From Actinomadura sp. KC216 (GTDB lineage Bacteria; Actinomycetota; Actinomycetes; Streptosporangiales; Streptosporangiaceae): a stretch of 34,172 nucleotides of DNA. The position numbers and the translations under genes are program-made. The stretch is from NCBI RefSeq assembly GCF_004348535.1, contig NZ_SMJX01000063.1, forward strand, positions 1-34,172. Reading direction: 5' to 3'. Positions 23,997 through 32,243 of this stretch are shown here, in pieces; the first letter of the stretch is position 1, and each line of letters begins with the position of its first letter. Below the pieces are notes generated by a model. It worked only from the letters and a program-made list of their open reading frames with translations. It did not search any database and was not told the DNA's origin.

Positions 23997-26033
23997 ATGA
24001 CAGGCGTGCACCACCACGTCCATGACCCGATCGCGCGGGCCGTCATCGAGAGCGCCGCCGACGCGATCGTGGCCGTGGACCAGCGGCATCGCGTCACCGT
24101 GTGGAACCCGGCCGCCGAGCGGATGTTCGGCTGGACGGCCGAGGAGATGGTCGGGCGGGTGCCGCCGATCGTCCCGCACGAGCTGAAGGCCGAGCACAAC
24201 GCCGTCCAGGAACGGCTCCTCACCCGCCGCGCCGCCGGTACCGACCAACTCGCCGAAGGGGAGAGCGAAGGCGAAGGCGGGCAGATATCGATCGCGACCC
24301 GCCGGTTCCACCGGGACGGCCGCCTCATCGACGTCCGGATCGACACGAGCCTGCTGAAGGACCCGTCCGGCACCCTGCTCGGCTGGGTCGGGGTGTACCA
24401 CCCGGTCGACGAGGACGAGATCGTCCAGCACCACATCACGGAGCGGGCGCGGCTCGTCCGCCGGCTGAACGACATCGTCGCCGACCTGAACGCCGAGCTG
24501 GACCTCGCCGTCGTGCTCGACCGGATCACCGCCGCGCTGATCGAGCTGACCGGCGCGGACGCGGGCGGCTTCGTACGGATCGAGGGCGACCGGCTGCGGC
24601 TGGTGAACATGTCCGGGCTACCGGAGCACATGCGCGGCACGTCCGCCGACCTGCGGACGAGCCTGGTCGGGGAGCTGCTGCGGTCGGGCAAGACGGTCAA
24701 GCTCGCGACGGGCGAGCAGCGCCTCGGCGACCTGATCTGGTCCGAGCTTCCCGGGCTGCACACGATCGCGCTCGGCCTGTCGTATCTGCAGAACCGTCCT
24801 TATGGCGCGCTCTACGCCCTGTTCTCCGGGCACAAGGTCGGGCACACCGAGCTCGAGCTGCTGGAACTGCTCGCCGGGCACGCGGGCGTCGCGGTCGGCA
24901 ACGCCGTCGCGTACGCGGAGGTCGTCCGGCAGCGGGCGCACGAGCGCGCCGTGATCGACTCCAGCGCGGACGGGATCGCCGTGCTCGACCACCGTCTCGT
25001 CGTCCAGCAGTGGAACCCCGCCGCGCACGCCCTCACCGGCATCGCGCCGGAGCACGCGCTCGGGCGGCCGCTGCCGTTCGGCATGCCCGCGCTCGGCGAG
25101 ATGCTGACGTTCCGGCTGGAGTCCGGGACGTGGCTGAACGTGCTCGCCGCCGAGATCGAGGAGACCGGCGAGCTCGTCGTCGACTTCCGCGACGTGTCGG
25201 AGGCGAAGGCGCTGGAGGAGGCCAAGGACCTGTTCCTCGCGACCACCAGCCACGAGCTGCGCACCCCGATCACGGTCGTGCAGGGATTCGCGTCCACGCT
25301 GGTCAACCGGTGGGACGAGCTGCCCGACGCCGACCGCCGCGCCGCCGTCGCCACCATCGCCGAGCGCGCCCAGTCGCTCGGCCGGCTCGTCGAGCATCTG
25401 CTGCTCGGCTCCCGCGCGGGCGCCGACGAGCTGACCGTGACGATCGAGTCGTTCGACCTGACGCGGGTGCTGGAGGGCGTCGTCGGCGGGTTCCGGTCGC
25501 TGTCGCCGCTGCACAAGGTCGAGCTGGAGATCGAGCCCGGGCTGCCGGAATGCCGCGGGGACGCGATGGCGACCGACATCGTGCTCGGGCAGCTGCTGGA
25601 GAACGCGTTCAAGTACTCACCGGACGGCGGGACGGTCAGCGTCCGGGCCGTCCGCGAGGGCGGCGACATCGTCGTGACCGTGGAGGACGAGGGCGTCGGC
25701 ATCCCGGAGGGCGACCATGAGCGGATCTTCGAGCGGTTCGTCCAGGGGGACGCCGGGGACCGGCGGCGGTTCGGCGGCATAGGGCTCGGCCTCTACATCG
25801 TCAAACGCCTCACGGAGGCGCAGGGCGGAACGATCTCCGCGCATCCGGCCTCGCACGGCAAAAGTGAGGGATCTCACACAACCCAGCCGCGGGGCGACGA
25901 ACCCCTCCGATCGGACGGTTTGGCACCCCGTCCCAACGTTCTTCTGCAAGCGGCGGAAGGCCATGGACCCGCAGGTGGCGCGCATGCTGGTTACGGAACG
26001 TGCATGCGTCTCGTGCTCCACGCGGCGTCCTGA
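23997..26033 (+). CDS. Sensor histidine kinase with PAS, GAF, PAS domains
   Basis: The 678-residue soluble kinase has PAS 1 at about 15-125 (AVDQRHRVTVWNPAAERMFGWTAEEMVG), GAF at about 165-315, and PAS 2 at about 322-405 (VLDHRLVVQQWNPAAHALTG). The HisKA H-box is TSHELRTPI with the phospho-accepting His near 419. The HATPase has an N-box LLENAFKYSPDGG, a G1/F region DEGVGIPEGDHERIFERFVQ and a G2 box IGLGLYIVK. There are no membrane segments, so it probably senses a cytoplasmic cue; GAF or PAS could bind heme, flavin or a small ligand. No response regulator is adjacent. The HATPase should end near 622; the last 56 residues are atypical, with non-GC-biased codons. The SD before ATG is weak. Confidence 0.9.
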   Translation: MTGVHHHVHDPIARAVIESAADAIVAVDQRHRVTVWNPAAERMFGWTAEEMVGRVPPIVPHELKAEHNAVQERLLTRRAAGTDQLAEGESEGEGGQISIATRRFHRDGRLIDVRIDTSLLKDPSGTLLGWVGVYHPVDEDEIVQHHITERARLVRRLNDIVADLNAELDLAVVLDRITAALIELTGADAGGFVRIEGDRLRLVNMSGLPEHMRGTSADLRTSLVGELLRSGKTVKLATGEQRLGDLIWSELPGLHTIALGLSYLQNRPYGALYALFSGHKVGHTELELLELLAGHAGVAVGNAVAYAEVVRQRAHERAVIDSSADGIAVLDHRLVVQQWNPAAHALTGIAPEHALGRPLPFGMPALGEMLTFRLESGTWLNVLAAEIEETGELVVDFRDVSEAKALEEAKDLFLATTSHELRTPITVVQGFASTLVNRWDELPDADRRAAVATIAERAQSLGRLVEHLLLGSRAGADELTVTIESFDLTRVLEGVVGGFRSLSPLHKVELEIEPGLPECRGDAMATDIVLGQLLENAFKYSPDGGTVSVRAVREGGDIVVTVEDEGVGIPEGDHERIFERFVQGDAGDRRRFGGIGLGLYIVKRLTEAQGGTISAHPASHGKSEGSHTTQPRGDEPLRSDGLAPRPNVLLQAAEGHGPAGGAHAGYGTCMRLVLHAAS

Positions 26034-26344
26034 CCGGCCGCCGGGCCCGAGTGTCAACGTATCTCGTCAGTGACCGGGGAGGGCGTCCTGTGACTACTCA
26101 ACGTAATCAAACCCGAACCGTCCCGCCACGATAGGACGGCCGTGACCAGGGCATTCATGTGGTCTCGACGGTCGCCGTGGCCACTCTCCTGTGGGAAAGT
26201 GCGGCGTCCGCGGGGTGTGACGGACGAAACGAGCGGCCGAGGAGTAAATCCGCCGTTGGCTGGATAGATCCTTGGATGGTTGCCGTTCGTGACGGGATTC
26301 CGATGCGGGGGTGATCACCGTGACCGGACGGCCGGTGACTCGTT
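26034..26344. other. Gap without recognisable gene
   Basis: About 310 bases lie between the kinase and the ATP-binding protein. Composition is nearer 60% GC and both strands carry scattered stops. I see no convincing promoter pair, repeat or short gene. It probably holds the promoter of the downstream gene. Confidence 0.5.
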
Positions 26345-27001
26345 GTGCAGGTGGCGAATGAACCGTTCGGGTTTCCGGTCCAGGCCAACAGGGCATTTCG
26401 GTCGTACTGGAAGAGCGGTGACGGGACTCATCCGGGTACACGAAACGACGGGGAGGTGAGGGCGTCGAGCGTCGTACTGCTCCCACACGCACCGTCCAGC
26501 GTCGCTGTCGCCCGGAGGCGCCTCAGCTCGGAGCTGGTCGACTCGGGCGTCTACGAATCCGTCGTGGACGACGCCAGCGTCATCGTCAGCGAGCTTCTCA
26601 GCAACGCCCTCCGCCACGCGCGTCCGCTGCCGTCCGGCCAGGTCAGGGTCTGCTGGCTGCGCCGCGGCGACGTCCTCGAACTCGAGGTCAGCGACGGCGG
26701 CGCCATGACCGAACCGCGCCGCGGCCCCGGCACCCTGTCCTCCCTCGGCGGGCGCGGCCTCGGCATCGTCGAGGCGCTCTCCGAAGGCTGGGGAGTCCGC
26801 CACGAGGACGGCGCCACCACCGTCTGGGCCGTCCTGCGGGCACCGAGATCCCCCAGCGGGCAGAACGGAAGGGCCGCCCCCGCGGGCGAGCACACCGCCG
26901 TCCCCGACCTCGCCGACTTCCCCGATCTCATGGATGAACCGGACGATCTACGCGATCGGCCCCGAAACGGGACCGCTGCGAGCAGGGCATATCCGGCCTA
27001 A
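26345..27001 (+). CDS. RsbW-like ATP-binding regulator (HATPase_c_2)
   Basis: The 218-residue product has a single GHKL ATPase domain (about 45-165): VARRRLSSELVDSG, the N-box VIVSELLSNALRHA, the G1 box VSDGGAM, and the G2-like LGGRGLGIVEALSEGWGV. This is the class of anti-sigma kinases and related regulators abundant in actinomycetes. They bind a sigma factor or phosphorylate an anti-anti-sigma partner. No partner gene is adjacent. A Pro/Asp-rich C-terminal tail of about 50 residues is extra. The start is uncertain: GTG 26345 or 26351, neither with a good SD. Confidence 0.85.
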   Translation: MQVANEPFGFPVQANRAFRSYWKSGDGTHPGTRNDGEVRASSVVLLPHAPSSVAVARRRLSSELVDSGVYESVVDDASVIVSELLSNALRHARPLPSGQVRVCWLRRGDVLELEVSDGGAMTEPRRGPGTLSSLGGRGLGIVEALSEGWGVRHEDGATTVWAVLRAPRSPSGQNGRAAPAGEHTAVPDLADFPDLMDEPDDLRDRPRNGTAASRAYPA

Positions 27002-27051
27002 CCCGGACCCCGTCTAGAGAATCCCGCGCCGACCTTGTAATGTCCTTCCCA

Positions 27052-27107
27052 AGCTCGGGCGTTGTCGTGCCCCCGTCGACATCGCCCGAGCTGTATTCGT
27101 TTTTTTT
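27052..27107 (+). terminator. Intrinsic terminator with U-tract
   Basis: The arms AGCTCGGGCG (27052-27061) and CGCCCGAGCT (27083-27092) are extended inward, after one mismatch, by TGTCG/CGACA. Eight consecutive T follow (27100-27107). It is the clearest rho-independent terminator in the window and closes the ATP-binding-protein transcript. Confidence 0.9.
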
Positions 27108-27115
27108 GTATTTCT

Positions 27116-27288
27116 CTCCTCCTTCGGCCCTGGCGGGCCTCCATCGTCGAGAAACACGGGCGATCGCTGGCATCGCTCCGGCTCGCCTGGCGGCTCGCTG
27201 CGCGATCAGGTTCTCGCAAGCTCGAACCTGCCTTCGGACGCGATCGCAGGCGTTGGGGTTGTTGCGTGGTTGCTGTGCGGGCTGGGGT
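27116..27288. repeat. Dispersed intergenic repeat, copy B
   Basis: This second copy of the element at 7038-7210 has the same orientation and the same 173-base length, with scattered differences such as GTCGAGAAACACGG against GTCGGGCGCTGCG. It too lies between convergent genes, just after the intrinsic terminator. The inner hairpin loop reads CAAG here but CTTCG in copy A, which suggests the stem AGGTTC/GAACCT is kept while the loop varies. Confidence 0.85.
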
Positions 27289-27322
27289 TTGTGCGTTTGG
27301 TGGTTGCGCGCTGCGTGTGTTC

Positions 27323-27339
27323 GGGTCGCTTCGCGACCC
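27323..27339 (-). terminator. Small hairpin after arginine deiminase gene
   Basis: GGGTCGC (27323-27329) pairs with GCGACCC (27333-27339) around a TTC loop, 7 bases past the stop of the minus-strand gene. No U-tract follows. Confidence 0.4.
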
Positions 27340-27345
27340 CTTTGG

Positions 27346-28551
27346 CTAATTGACCGGGGGGTCTCTGAGGATTGGGCAGGACATGCAGCGGGGGCCGCCT
27401 CGGCCTGTGCCTAGTTCGCTGCCGGTGATTCTTATGACCTCAATGCCGGACGCCTCTAGTTGGGCGTTCGTCTCTATGTTGCGTTCGTAGGCGACGCATA
27501 GGCGGGGGGCTACGGCGAGGGTGTTGTTGCCGTCGTCCCACTGTTCGCGTTCGGCGGTGACCGGGTCCAGGCCGGTGTCGATCACCTTGAGGCGCTCCAG
27601 GCCCATTGCTTCGGCGGCGGCCTCCAGGAAGGGGCGCGGCTCGCTGACGTGGAGGTCGCCGTTGTTGAGGGTGACCTTGTAGGCGGTCAGGGAGTGGGCC
27701 ACCGGGGGGTACATGACGACGGTGTCCACGTCGACCATGGTGCAGACGGTGTCCAGGTGCATGGTGGCGCGTTCCTGGGCGATGGGGACGGCCAGGACGG
27801 TGTGTGCCAGTCCTGCTCCTATGACCTGGCGGGCCAGGCGTTCTACGCCTGCGGGGGTTGTCCGTTCGCCGGTGCCTACGGCGATCACGCCTGGGGTCAG
27901 GAGGAGGACGTCCCCGCCTTCCAGGTGTTCGAGGGCCGGGGTGTACACCGGCTGGACGTCTGCGAAGCGTGGGTGGTGGGTGTAGATCAGGCCCGTCAGC
28001 GCGGACTCGCGGCGGCGGGCTTCCATGGCGAGGCTCGTCACCGCCGGGCGGTCGCCGATCCAGGTGCTGTTGTCGCGGGTGAACAGCAGGCCGGGGAGAG
28101 GGTCGACGATGAAGTCCAGGCGGTTCATCAGGCGGTAGACGAGGCCGTGGCCTGCTTTGAGCTCCTCGTGTGCCAGGCCCGCTATCAGGGTGTGTGCGAG
28201 GTTCTCGGGGTCGAGGTCGCGCAGATACTCCTCGACTACGCGGCGGAGCTGGTCGCCCAGGCGGAGGTCGACGATGGCGTCCGCGATGGCCTGCTCGCGG
28301 GCGGGCCCGTACTCCAGGGCGTCCTGCAGAAGCTCCGTGAGGTAGAGGACCTCGACGCCGCGTGAGCGGAGGGCCTCGGCGAACGCGTCGTGCTCTTCTT
28401 GGGCCCGGCCTACCCAGGGGATCGCGTCGAACAGGAGCTTGTCGCTGTTGCGTGGGGTGAGCCGCTTCAGTTCCGCGCCGGGACGGTGCAGGAGGACGGT
28501 CCGGAGCCGTCCGACCTCGCTGGTGACCCGATGCTCGTTCGCTGCCGTCAC
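27346..28551 (-). CDS. arcA: Arginine deiminase
   Basis: The 401-residue product hydrolyses L-arginine to citrulline and ammonia. Guanidino-group hydrolase motifs are present: the substrate Asp in [20 protein letters not shown], the catalytic His in [10 protein letters not shown], and the C-terminal [11 protein letters not shown] with the nucleophilic Cys. Length matches bacterial ArcA. No carbamate kinase or ornithine carbamoyltransferase gene is nearby, so this is not a complete ADI operon; it may serve acid tolerance or arginine catabolism with genes elsewhere. The start is GTG 28551, leaving only 35 bases to the divergent transporter gene. Confidence 0.93.
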   Translation of the reverse strand: MTAANEHRVTSEVGRLRTVLLHRPGAELKRLTPRNSDKLLFDAIPWVGRAQEEHDAFAEALRSRGVEVLYLTELLQDALEYGPAREQAIADAIVDLRLGDQLRRVVEEYLRDLDPENLAHTLIAGLAHEELKAGHGLVYRLMNRLDFIVDPLPGLLFTRDNSTWIGDRPAVTSLAMEARRRESALTGLIYTHHPRFADVQPVYTPALEHLEGGDVLLLTPGVIAVGTGERTTPAGVERLARQVIGAGLAHTVLAVPIAQERATMHLDTVCTMVDVDTVVMYPPVAHSLTAYKVTLNNGDLHVSEPRPFLEAAAEAMGLERLKVIDTGLDPVTAEREQWDDGNNTLAVAPRLCVAYERNIETNAQLEASGIEVIRITGSELGTGRGGPRCMSCPILRDPPVN

Positions 28552-28586
28552 ACTCTGCAGTTTAGGCGGCCCGAATTCTCCTCCCG

Positions 28587-29822
28587 ATGGTGTGCCACCA
28601 TGCGGAGGTGATCGGCCGATCGGCGCTGCCGCTGCATCTCACGTCGGCGACGTTGCTGCGGGTGTCCGCCGAAGGGGTCGCTACGGCGCTGGTTCTGACC
28701 GTGCAGGCCCGGACCGGGGACGCCGCCAGTGCCGGGTACCTGCAGACCGCGATGACGTTGCCGTACGTGCTGAGCGGGCCTCTGCTCGGGATCGTCGTGG
28801 ATCGGGTCGCTCGGCCGCGTGGTGTCGCTGTGGCCCTTGCGGCCGGGTATGCCGTTGCGACCGGGCTCCTGCTCGGGATGGCGGGGCGGTCGCCGCTGGT
28901 GCTGGCGTTGCTCGTCGCGGCGGTGATCGGGTGTACCGAGCCGGTGGTCGTCGCGTTGACCAGTTTGTTGCCGCGGTTCGTGCCGCCGGGGCGGCTCTCG
29001 CGGGCCTATGGGCTTGAGGCGTCCAGCTACAACCTGGCCGGGATCGCGGGGCCGGGGCTGGCTGCCGGGCTCGCGGCCCTGTCGGGTGGGGAGTATGCCG
29101 GGGTCGCCATTGTCGTTGCCGGTGTCCTTGGGTTGCTGACGCTTCCGTTGCTGCCGTTTCCTGGGCCGCCCGCTGATGCGAAGTCCGAGGTGAGCGGCGG
29201 GTTCTCGCTGATCTCGGGCGGGTTGGTGGTGCTCGTCCAGGGGCGGGTTCTGCGGGCGTTGACGGCTGCCACGACGCTTGCGTGGATGGGGTTCGGCGGG
29301 ATCGCGGTGACGGCGGTGCTGCTCGCCGAGCACATCGGGGCGTCCCCGAGTGCGGGCGGGCGGTTGCTCGTTGCGATGGCGATCGGTTCGCTGATCGGGT
29401 CGCTGGCGTCCAGCAGGTGGCTGACGCCCCGGCACGCGGAGCCGGTCATGCTCGCCGGGCTCGTCGCGTTCGGTGCTTCGCTGGCGGCCCTTGCCGTCAC
29501 GCCTTCGGTGGCGTGGGCGACGGGTGCCTGCGTGGCCGCGGGCATCTGTGAGGGGCCGGTCTTCGCGGCGACGCTGATGCTCCGGCAGCGGGAGGCGCCG
29601 CCCGGACGGCTCGGACAGGTCAACACGACGGCGGGCAGCCTCAAGATCGCCGCCTCGGCGATCGGGGCGGCGCTGACCGCGGCGTCCGCCGATGCGATCG
29701 GGCCGGTGGGGCTGGTGCTGGCGATCGCGGCGTTCCAGTTCGCCGGGGCCGGTGTGGGGTGGCTGCTGCTGCGCGTTCCCGCAGGTGGAAAACCTGTGGA
29801 CGGCGCGGGGCCCGGCTCTTAA
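28587..29822 (+). CDS. MFS transporter
   Basis: The 411-residue product has about twelve membrane helices. An early [32 protein letters not shown] segment resembles MFS motif A (loop 2-3 with Asp, Arg), and [41 protein letters not shown] is characteristic of the MFS_3/drug-efflux type. The substrate is unknown. The position next to arcA might hint at amino-acid-related efflux, but the two are divergent and unrelated in type. The start is unclear: ATG 28587 lacks an SD, and GTG 28608 has GGAGG immediately adjacent, too close to act. Confidence 0.85.
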   Translation: MVCHHAEVIGRSALPLHLTSATLLRVSAEGVATALVLTVQARTGDAASAGYLQTAMTLPYVLSGPLLGIVVDRVARPRGVAVALAAGYAVATGLLLGMAGRSPLVLALLVAAVIGCTEPVVVALTSLLPRFVPPGRLSRAYGLEASSYNLAGIAGPGLAAGLAALSGGEYAGVAIVVAGVLGLLTLPLLPFPGPPADAKSEVSGGFSLISGGLVVLVQGRVLRALTAATTLAWMGFGGIAVTAVLLAEHIGASPSAGGRLLVAMAIGSLIGSLASSRWLTPRHAEPVMLAGLVAFGASLAALAVTPSVAWATGACVAAGICEGPVFAATLMLRQREAPPGRLGQVNTTAGSLKIAASAIGAALTAASADAIGPVGLVLAIAAFQFAGAGVGWLLLRVPAGGKPVDGAGPGS

Positions 29823-29832
29823 CCTTCGGAGC

Positions 29833-29943
29833 ATGTTCCTGGCAGTCGGCACCCGGACGCTCGCGGCCTTTGGCCTGCTGAGCGCGGTGTCGGCTGCCTT
29901 CTCGGCAGCGGACGCGGTCGTCGTCGACGGCGCGCGAAGCTGA
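29833..29943 (+). CDS. Possible 36-residue leader peptide upstream of EF-Tu paralogue
   Basis: A short frame begins with ATG 8 bases after TTCGGAG-like sequence and encodes a hydrophobic peptide ([14 protein letters not shown], then [14 protein letters not shown]). Its TGA at 29941-29943 directly abuts the left arm of the hairpin upstream of the EF-Tu gene. It could be a regulatory leader, a small secreted peptide, or chance. The length and hydrophobic profile are consistent with a short signal-like peptide. No homologue is recognised. Confidence 0.3.
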   Translation: MFLAVGTRTLAAFGLLSAVSAAFSAADAVVVDGARS

Positions 29944-29984
29944 CCCCTCTCCGTCCCACCTTCCGGAGAACCAGCGGAGGGGGG
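29944..29984 (+). promoter_or_regulatory. Alternative hairpins in the EF-Tu paralogue leader
   Basis: CCCCTCTCCG (29944-29953) can pair with CGGAGGGGGG (29975-29984) over ten pairs including one G-U. Part of the same left arm, CTCCG, can instead pair with CGGAG at 29964-29968. The two structures exclude each other. They lie between the short leader frame and the EF-Tu start at 30032. Confidence 0.4.
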
Positions 29985-30031
29985 TGGCCCAAAGCGGGTT
30001 CTCACCGGATCCACCAGTGAGGACAGGAACA

Positions 30032-31216
30032 ATGGCCAAGCAGCTTTACGAGCGCGACAAGCCGCACGTGAACATCGGCACGATGGGGCACGTCGACCAC
30101 GGCAAGACGACGCTGACCGCGGCGATCACCAAGGTGCTCGCCGAGCGCGGGATGGCGTCCGCCGTGCCGTTCGACCGGATCGACCGGGCCCCGGAGGAGC
30201 GCGACCGGGGCATCACGATCAACGTCTCGCACGTCCACTACACCACCGCGACCAGGCACTACGCCCACGTCGACCTTCCCGGTCACGCCGACTACGTGAA
30301 GAACATGATCACGGGGGCGGCGCAGGTGGACGGGGCCGTGCTCGTCGTGTCCGCGCAGGACGGGGCGATGCCGCAGACGCGGGAGCACATCGTCCTGGCC
30401 CGGCAGGTCGGCGTCCGGCACGTGGTCGTCGCGCTCAACAAGGCCGACATGGTCGAGGACACCGAGCTGCTCGACCTCGTCGAGCTGGAGGCCAGGGAGC
30501 TGCTGTCGGAGTACGGGTTCCCCGGCGACGAGATACCCGTCGTCCGGGTGTCCGGGCTGCGGGCGCTGGAGGGCGACCCGTACTGGACGGCCCGGATCGT
30601 CGACCTGCTCGACGCGATCGACGCGTACGTGCCGGTGCCGGAGCGGGTGCTCGACAAGCCGTTCCTGATGCCGGTCGAGGGCGTCCTCACGATCACCGGG
30701 CGCGGCACCGTCGTGACCGGGGTCGTGGCGCAGGGGCTCCTGCGCGTCGGCGACGCCGTCGAGGTCGTCGGGCTCGGCGAGTCGTTCCGCACGGTCGCGA
30801 CCGGGCTGGAGTCGTTCGGCCGGTCGATGGAGCACGCCGAGGCGGGCGACGACACCGCCATGCTGCTGCGCGGCGTCCGGCGGGACCAGGTCCGGCGCGG
30901 GCAGGTCGTCAGTGTGCCGGGCGCGATCCGGCCGCACCTGCGGTTCCGGGCCGAGGTCCGGGTGCTGACGGCGGACGAGGGCGGCCGGAGCAGGCCGTTC
31001 TTCCACGGGTACCGGCCGCAGTTCCACTTCCGGACGACCGACGTCGTCGGCGGCGTCGACCTCGGCGGCGAGGGCCGCATGGCGATGCCCGGCGACTCGG
31101 TCGCGATGACCGTCGAGCTCGGCAGTCCCGTCGCGATGACCGAGGGCCTCGGCTTCGCGATCCGCGAGGGCGGCCGGACGGTCGGCGCGGGCACGGTCAC
31201 CGGCCTGCTCGACTAG
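30032..31216 (+). CDS. Elongation factor Tu, divergent (tuf3-like) paralogue
   Basis: The 394-residue product is a complete EF-Tu: GHVDHGKTT (P-loop), RGITIN (switch I Thr), [13 protein letters not shown], then domains 2 and 3 ending [13 protein letters not shown]. It differs from housekeeping EF-Tu in telling places. DLPGH replaces DCPGH, SGL replaces SAL, and the stretch after TG(L/V)E reads [16 protein letters not shown] rather than MFRKLLDEGRAGENVG. Ala at codon 276 (30857-30859) thus replaces a Gly at the position of E. coli G275, where Gly-to-Ala gives GE2270A resistance. The gene is isolated: no rpsL, rpsG or fusA is nearby. It delivers aminoacyl-tRNA, presumably under special conditions. 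AGGACAGGA precedes the ATG. Confidence 0.93.
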   Translation: MAKQLYERDKPHVNIGTMGHVDHGKTTLTAAITKVLAERGMASAVPFDRIDRAPEERDRGITINVSHVHYTTATRHYAHVDLPGHADYVKNMITGAAQVDGAVLVVSAQDGAMPQTREHIVLARQVGVRHVVVALNKADMVEDTELLDLVELEARELLSEYGFPGDEIPVVRVSGLRALEGDPYWTARIVDLLDAIDAYVPVPERVLDKPFLMPVEGVLTITGRGTVVTGVVAQGLLRVGDAVEVVGLGESFRTVATGLESFGRSMEHAEAGDDTAMLLRGVRRDQVRRGQVVSVPGAIRPHLRFRAEVRVLTADEGGRSRPFFHGYRPQFHFRTTDVVGGVDLGGEGRMAMPGDSVAMTVELGSPVAMTEGLGFAIREGGRTVGAGTVTGLLD

Positions 31217-31225
31217 CGGCGCTCC

Positions 31226-31256
31226 AGGGGCCCGGCGAAGCCTTCGCCGGGCTCCT
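31226..31256 (+). terminator. Terminator after EF-Tu paralogue
   Basis: GCCCGGCGAAG (31230-31240) and CTTCGCCGGGC (31242-31252) are exact complements, extended outward by four weaker pairs and followed by TTGGGG. The hairpin lies 10 bases past the tuf stop. Confidence 0.7.
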
Positions 31257-31349
31257 TGGGGTGGTTCGGCCGGAACCGCTGGCGAACCGCGATCTTGTTG
31301 TGGTGGGATTCGGACATCGTCCCCGGCTGACCCCCCACCTGGAGAACGT

Positions 31350-32243
31350 GTGCGATCCCCCCGCGCCCTGATTCCCCTGCTCTCGATCTGCGCCGCAGGC
31401 GCGGTCGTCACCGCGGCCCTGACCGGCGCGAGCATCGAGGGCCTGCCGGGCGAAGGCGGGTCCGCGCCCGCCGCCCATGCCGACGGCGCGGTGCAGCCCC
31501 CGGACGCCGTCACGATCAATGCTGTGACCTGGAACGTTTGCGGGGGAGTAGAGCCTTCGTGCCCGCTCGGGGGTGATCCGGCCGCGCTCGGCGAGCAGAT
31601 AGCGCAGCGGATGAAGGGCACCGAGGTCGGCGGCCGGACGGTCGCGGCGAACGCCGTCCTGCTGCAGGAGGTCTGCGAAGGGCACGTGCGCGCGTTCAAG
31701 AAGGCCGATTCCCGGTGGACCTGGGCGTTCGCTCCCTCTCCTGGGGTGTCGTCCTGTTCGCGGGGGCAGGGGCGGCTCGGTGTCGCCATCGGCGCTGACG
31801 CTCCGCTCGCGGGAGTGGAACGTACCGAACTTCCGTCGCCTCCCGGGCGCGCGCCGGTCGCCTTGTGCGGGGAGGTCTCGTCCTGGACGACCCGGGTGTG
31901 CGTGACGCAGCTCGGTTCGTCGGAGGACGCGGCGTGGCGGCGCAAGCAGGCCACCGCCCTCGCCGCCCTGGCCGGTAGCGGGCGGGTCCTGTTCGGGGGC
32001 GATCTCGGTGCCGTGCCGGAGAGCCCGGCGTTCGATCCGCTGTACCGGGCGTACGAGGAATGCGACCAGTCCGGTGAGTCCCGTGCCGGTGCCATGACCC
32101 GCCAGGACTGGACGGGCGCGGCCGTGCAGAAGACCGACTACCTCTTCATCAGCCGGGACGCGGCCGTCTCGTGCAGCGTCCCGGCCGAGCGGGTGAAGGC
32201 GTCCGACCACCGGCCCCTGTCGGCGATGGTCCGCTACCCCTAG
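31350..32243 (+). CDS. Secreted endonuclease/exonuclease/phosphatase-family protein
   Basis: The 297-residue product has a signal peptide (about 1-45, LIPLLSICAAGAVVTAAL, probable cleavage after AHA). The mature part shows EEP-fold markers: VTWNVCGG with the metal-site Asn, VLLQEVC with the metal-binding Glu, GGDLGAVPES where GDFN is usual, and the C-terminal KASDHRPLSA with the catalytic His. It could be a secreted DNase, phosphodiesterase or sphingomyelinase-type enzyme. The Asn of GDFN is Gly here, so activity may be altered. Six Cys in the mature part suggest disulfides, as expected for an exported protein. GTG 31350 has CTGGAGAAC upstream. Its stop overlaps that of the convergent acyl-CoA synthetase gene. 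Confidence 0.83.
   Translation: MRSPRALIPLLSICAAGAVVTAALTGASIEGLPGEGGSAPAAHADGAVQPPDAVTINAVTWNVCGGVEPSCPLGGDPAALGEQIAQRMKGTEVGGRTVAANAVLLQEVCEGHVRAFKKADSRWTWAFAPSPGVSSCSRGQGRLGVAIGADAPLAGVERTELPSPPGRAPVALCGEVSSWTTRVCVTQLGSSEDAAWRRKQATALAALAGSGRVLFGGDLGAVPESPAFDPLYRAYEECDQSGESRAGAMTRQDWTGAAVQKTDYLFISRDAAVSCSVPAERVKASDHRPLSAMVRYP

Noticed and set aside
30002-32095. Long minus-strand frame opposite the EF-Tu paralogue and the EEP-family gene
   Set aside because: It is a shadow of two well-supported plus-strand genes, with no recognisable motif and Arg/Pro-rich composition.
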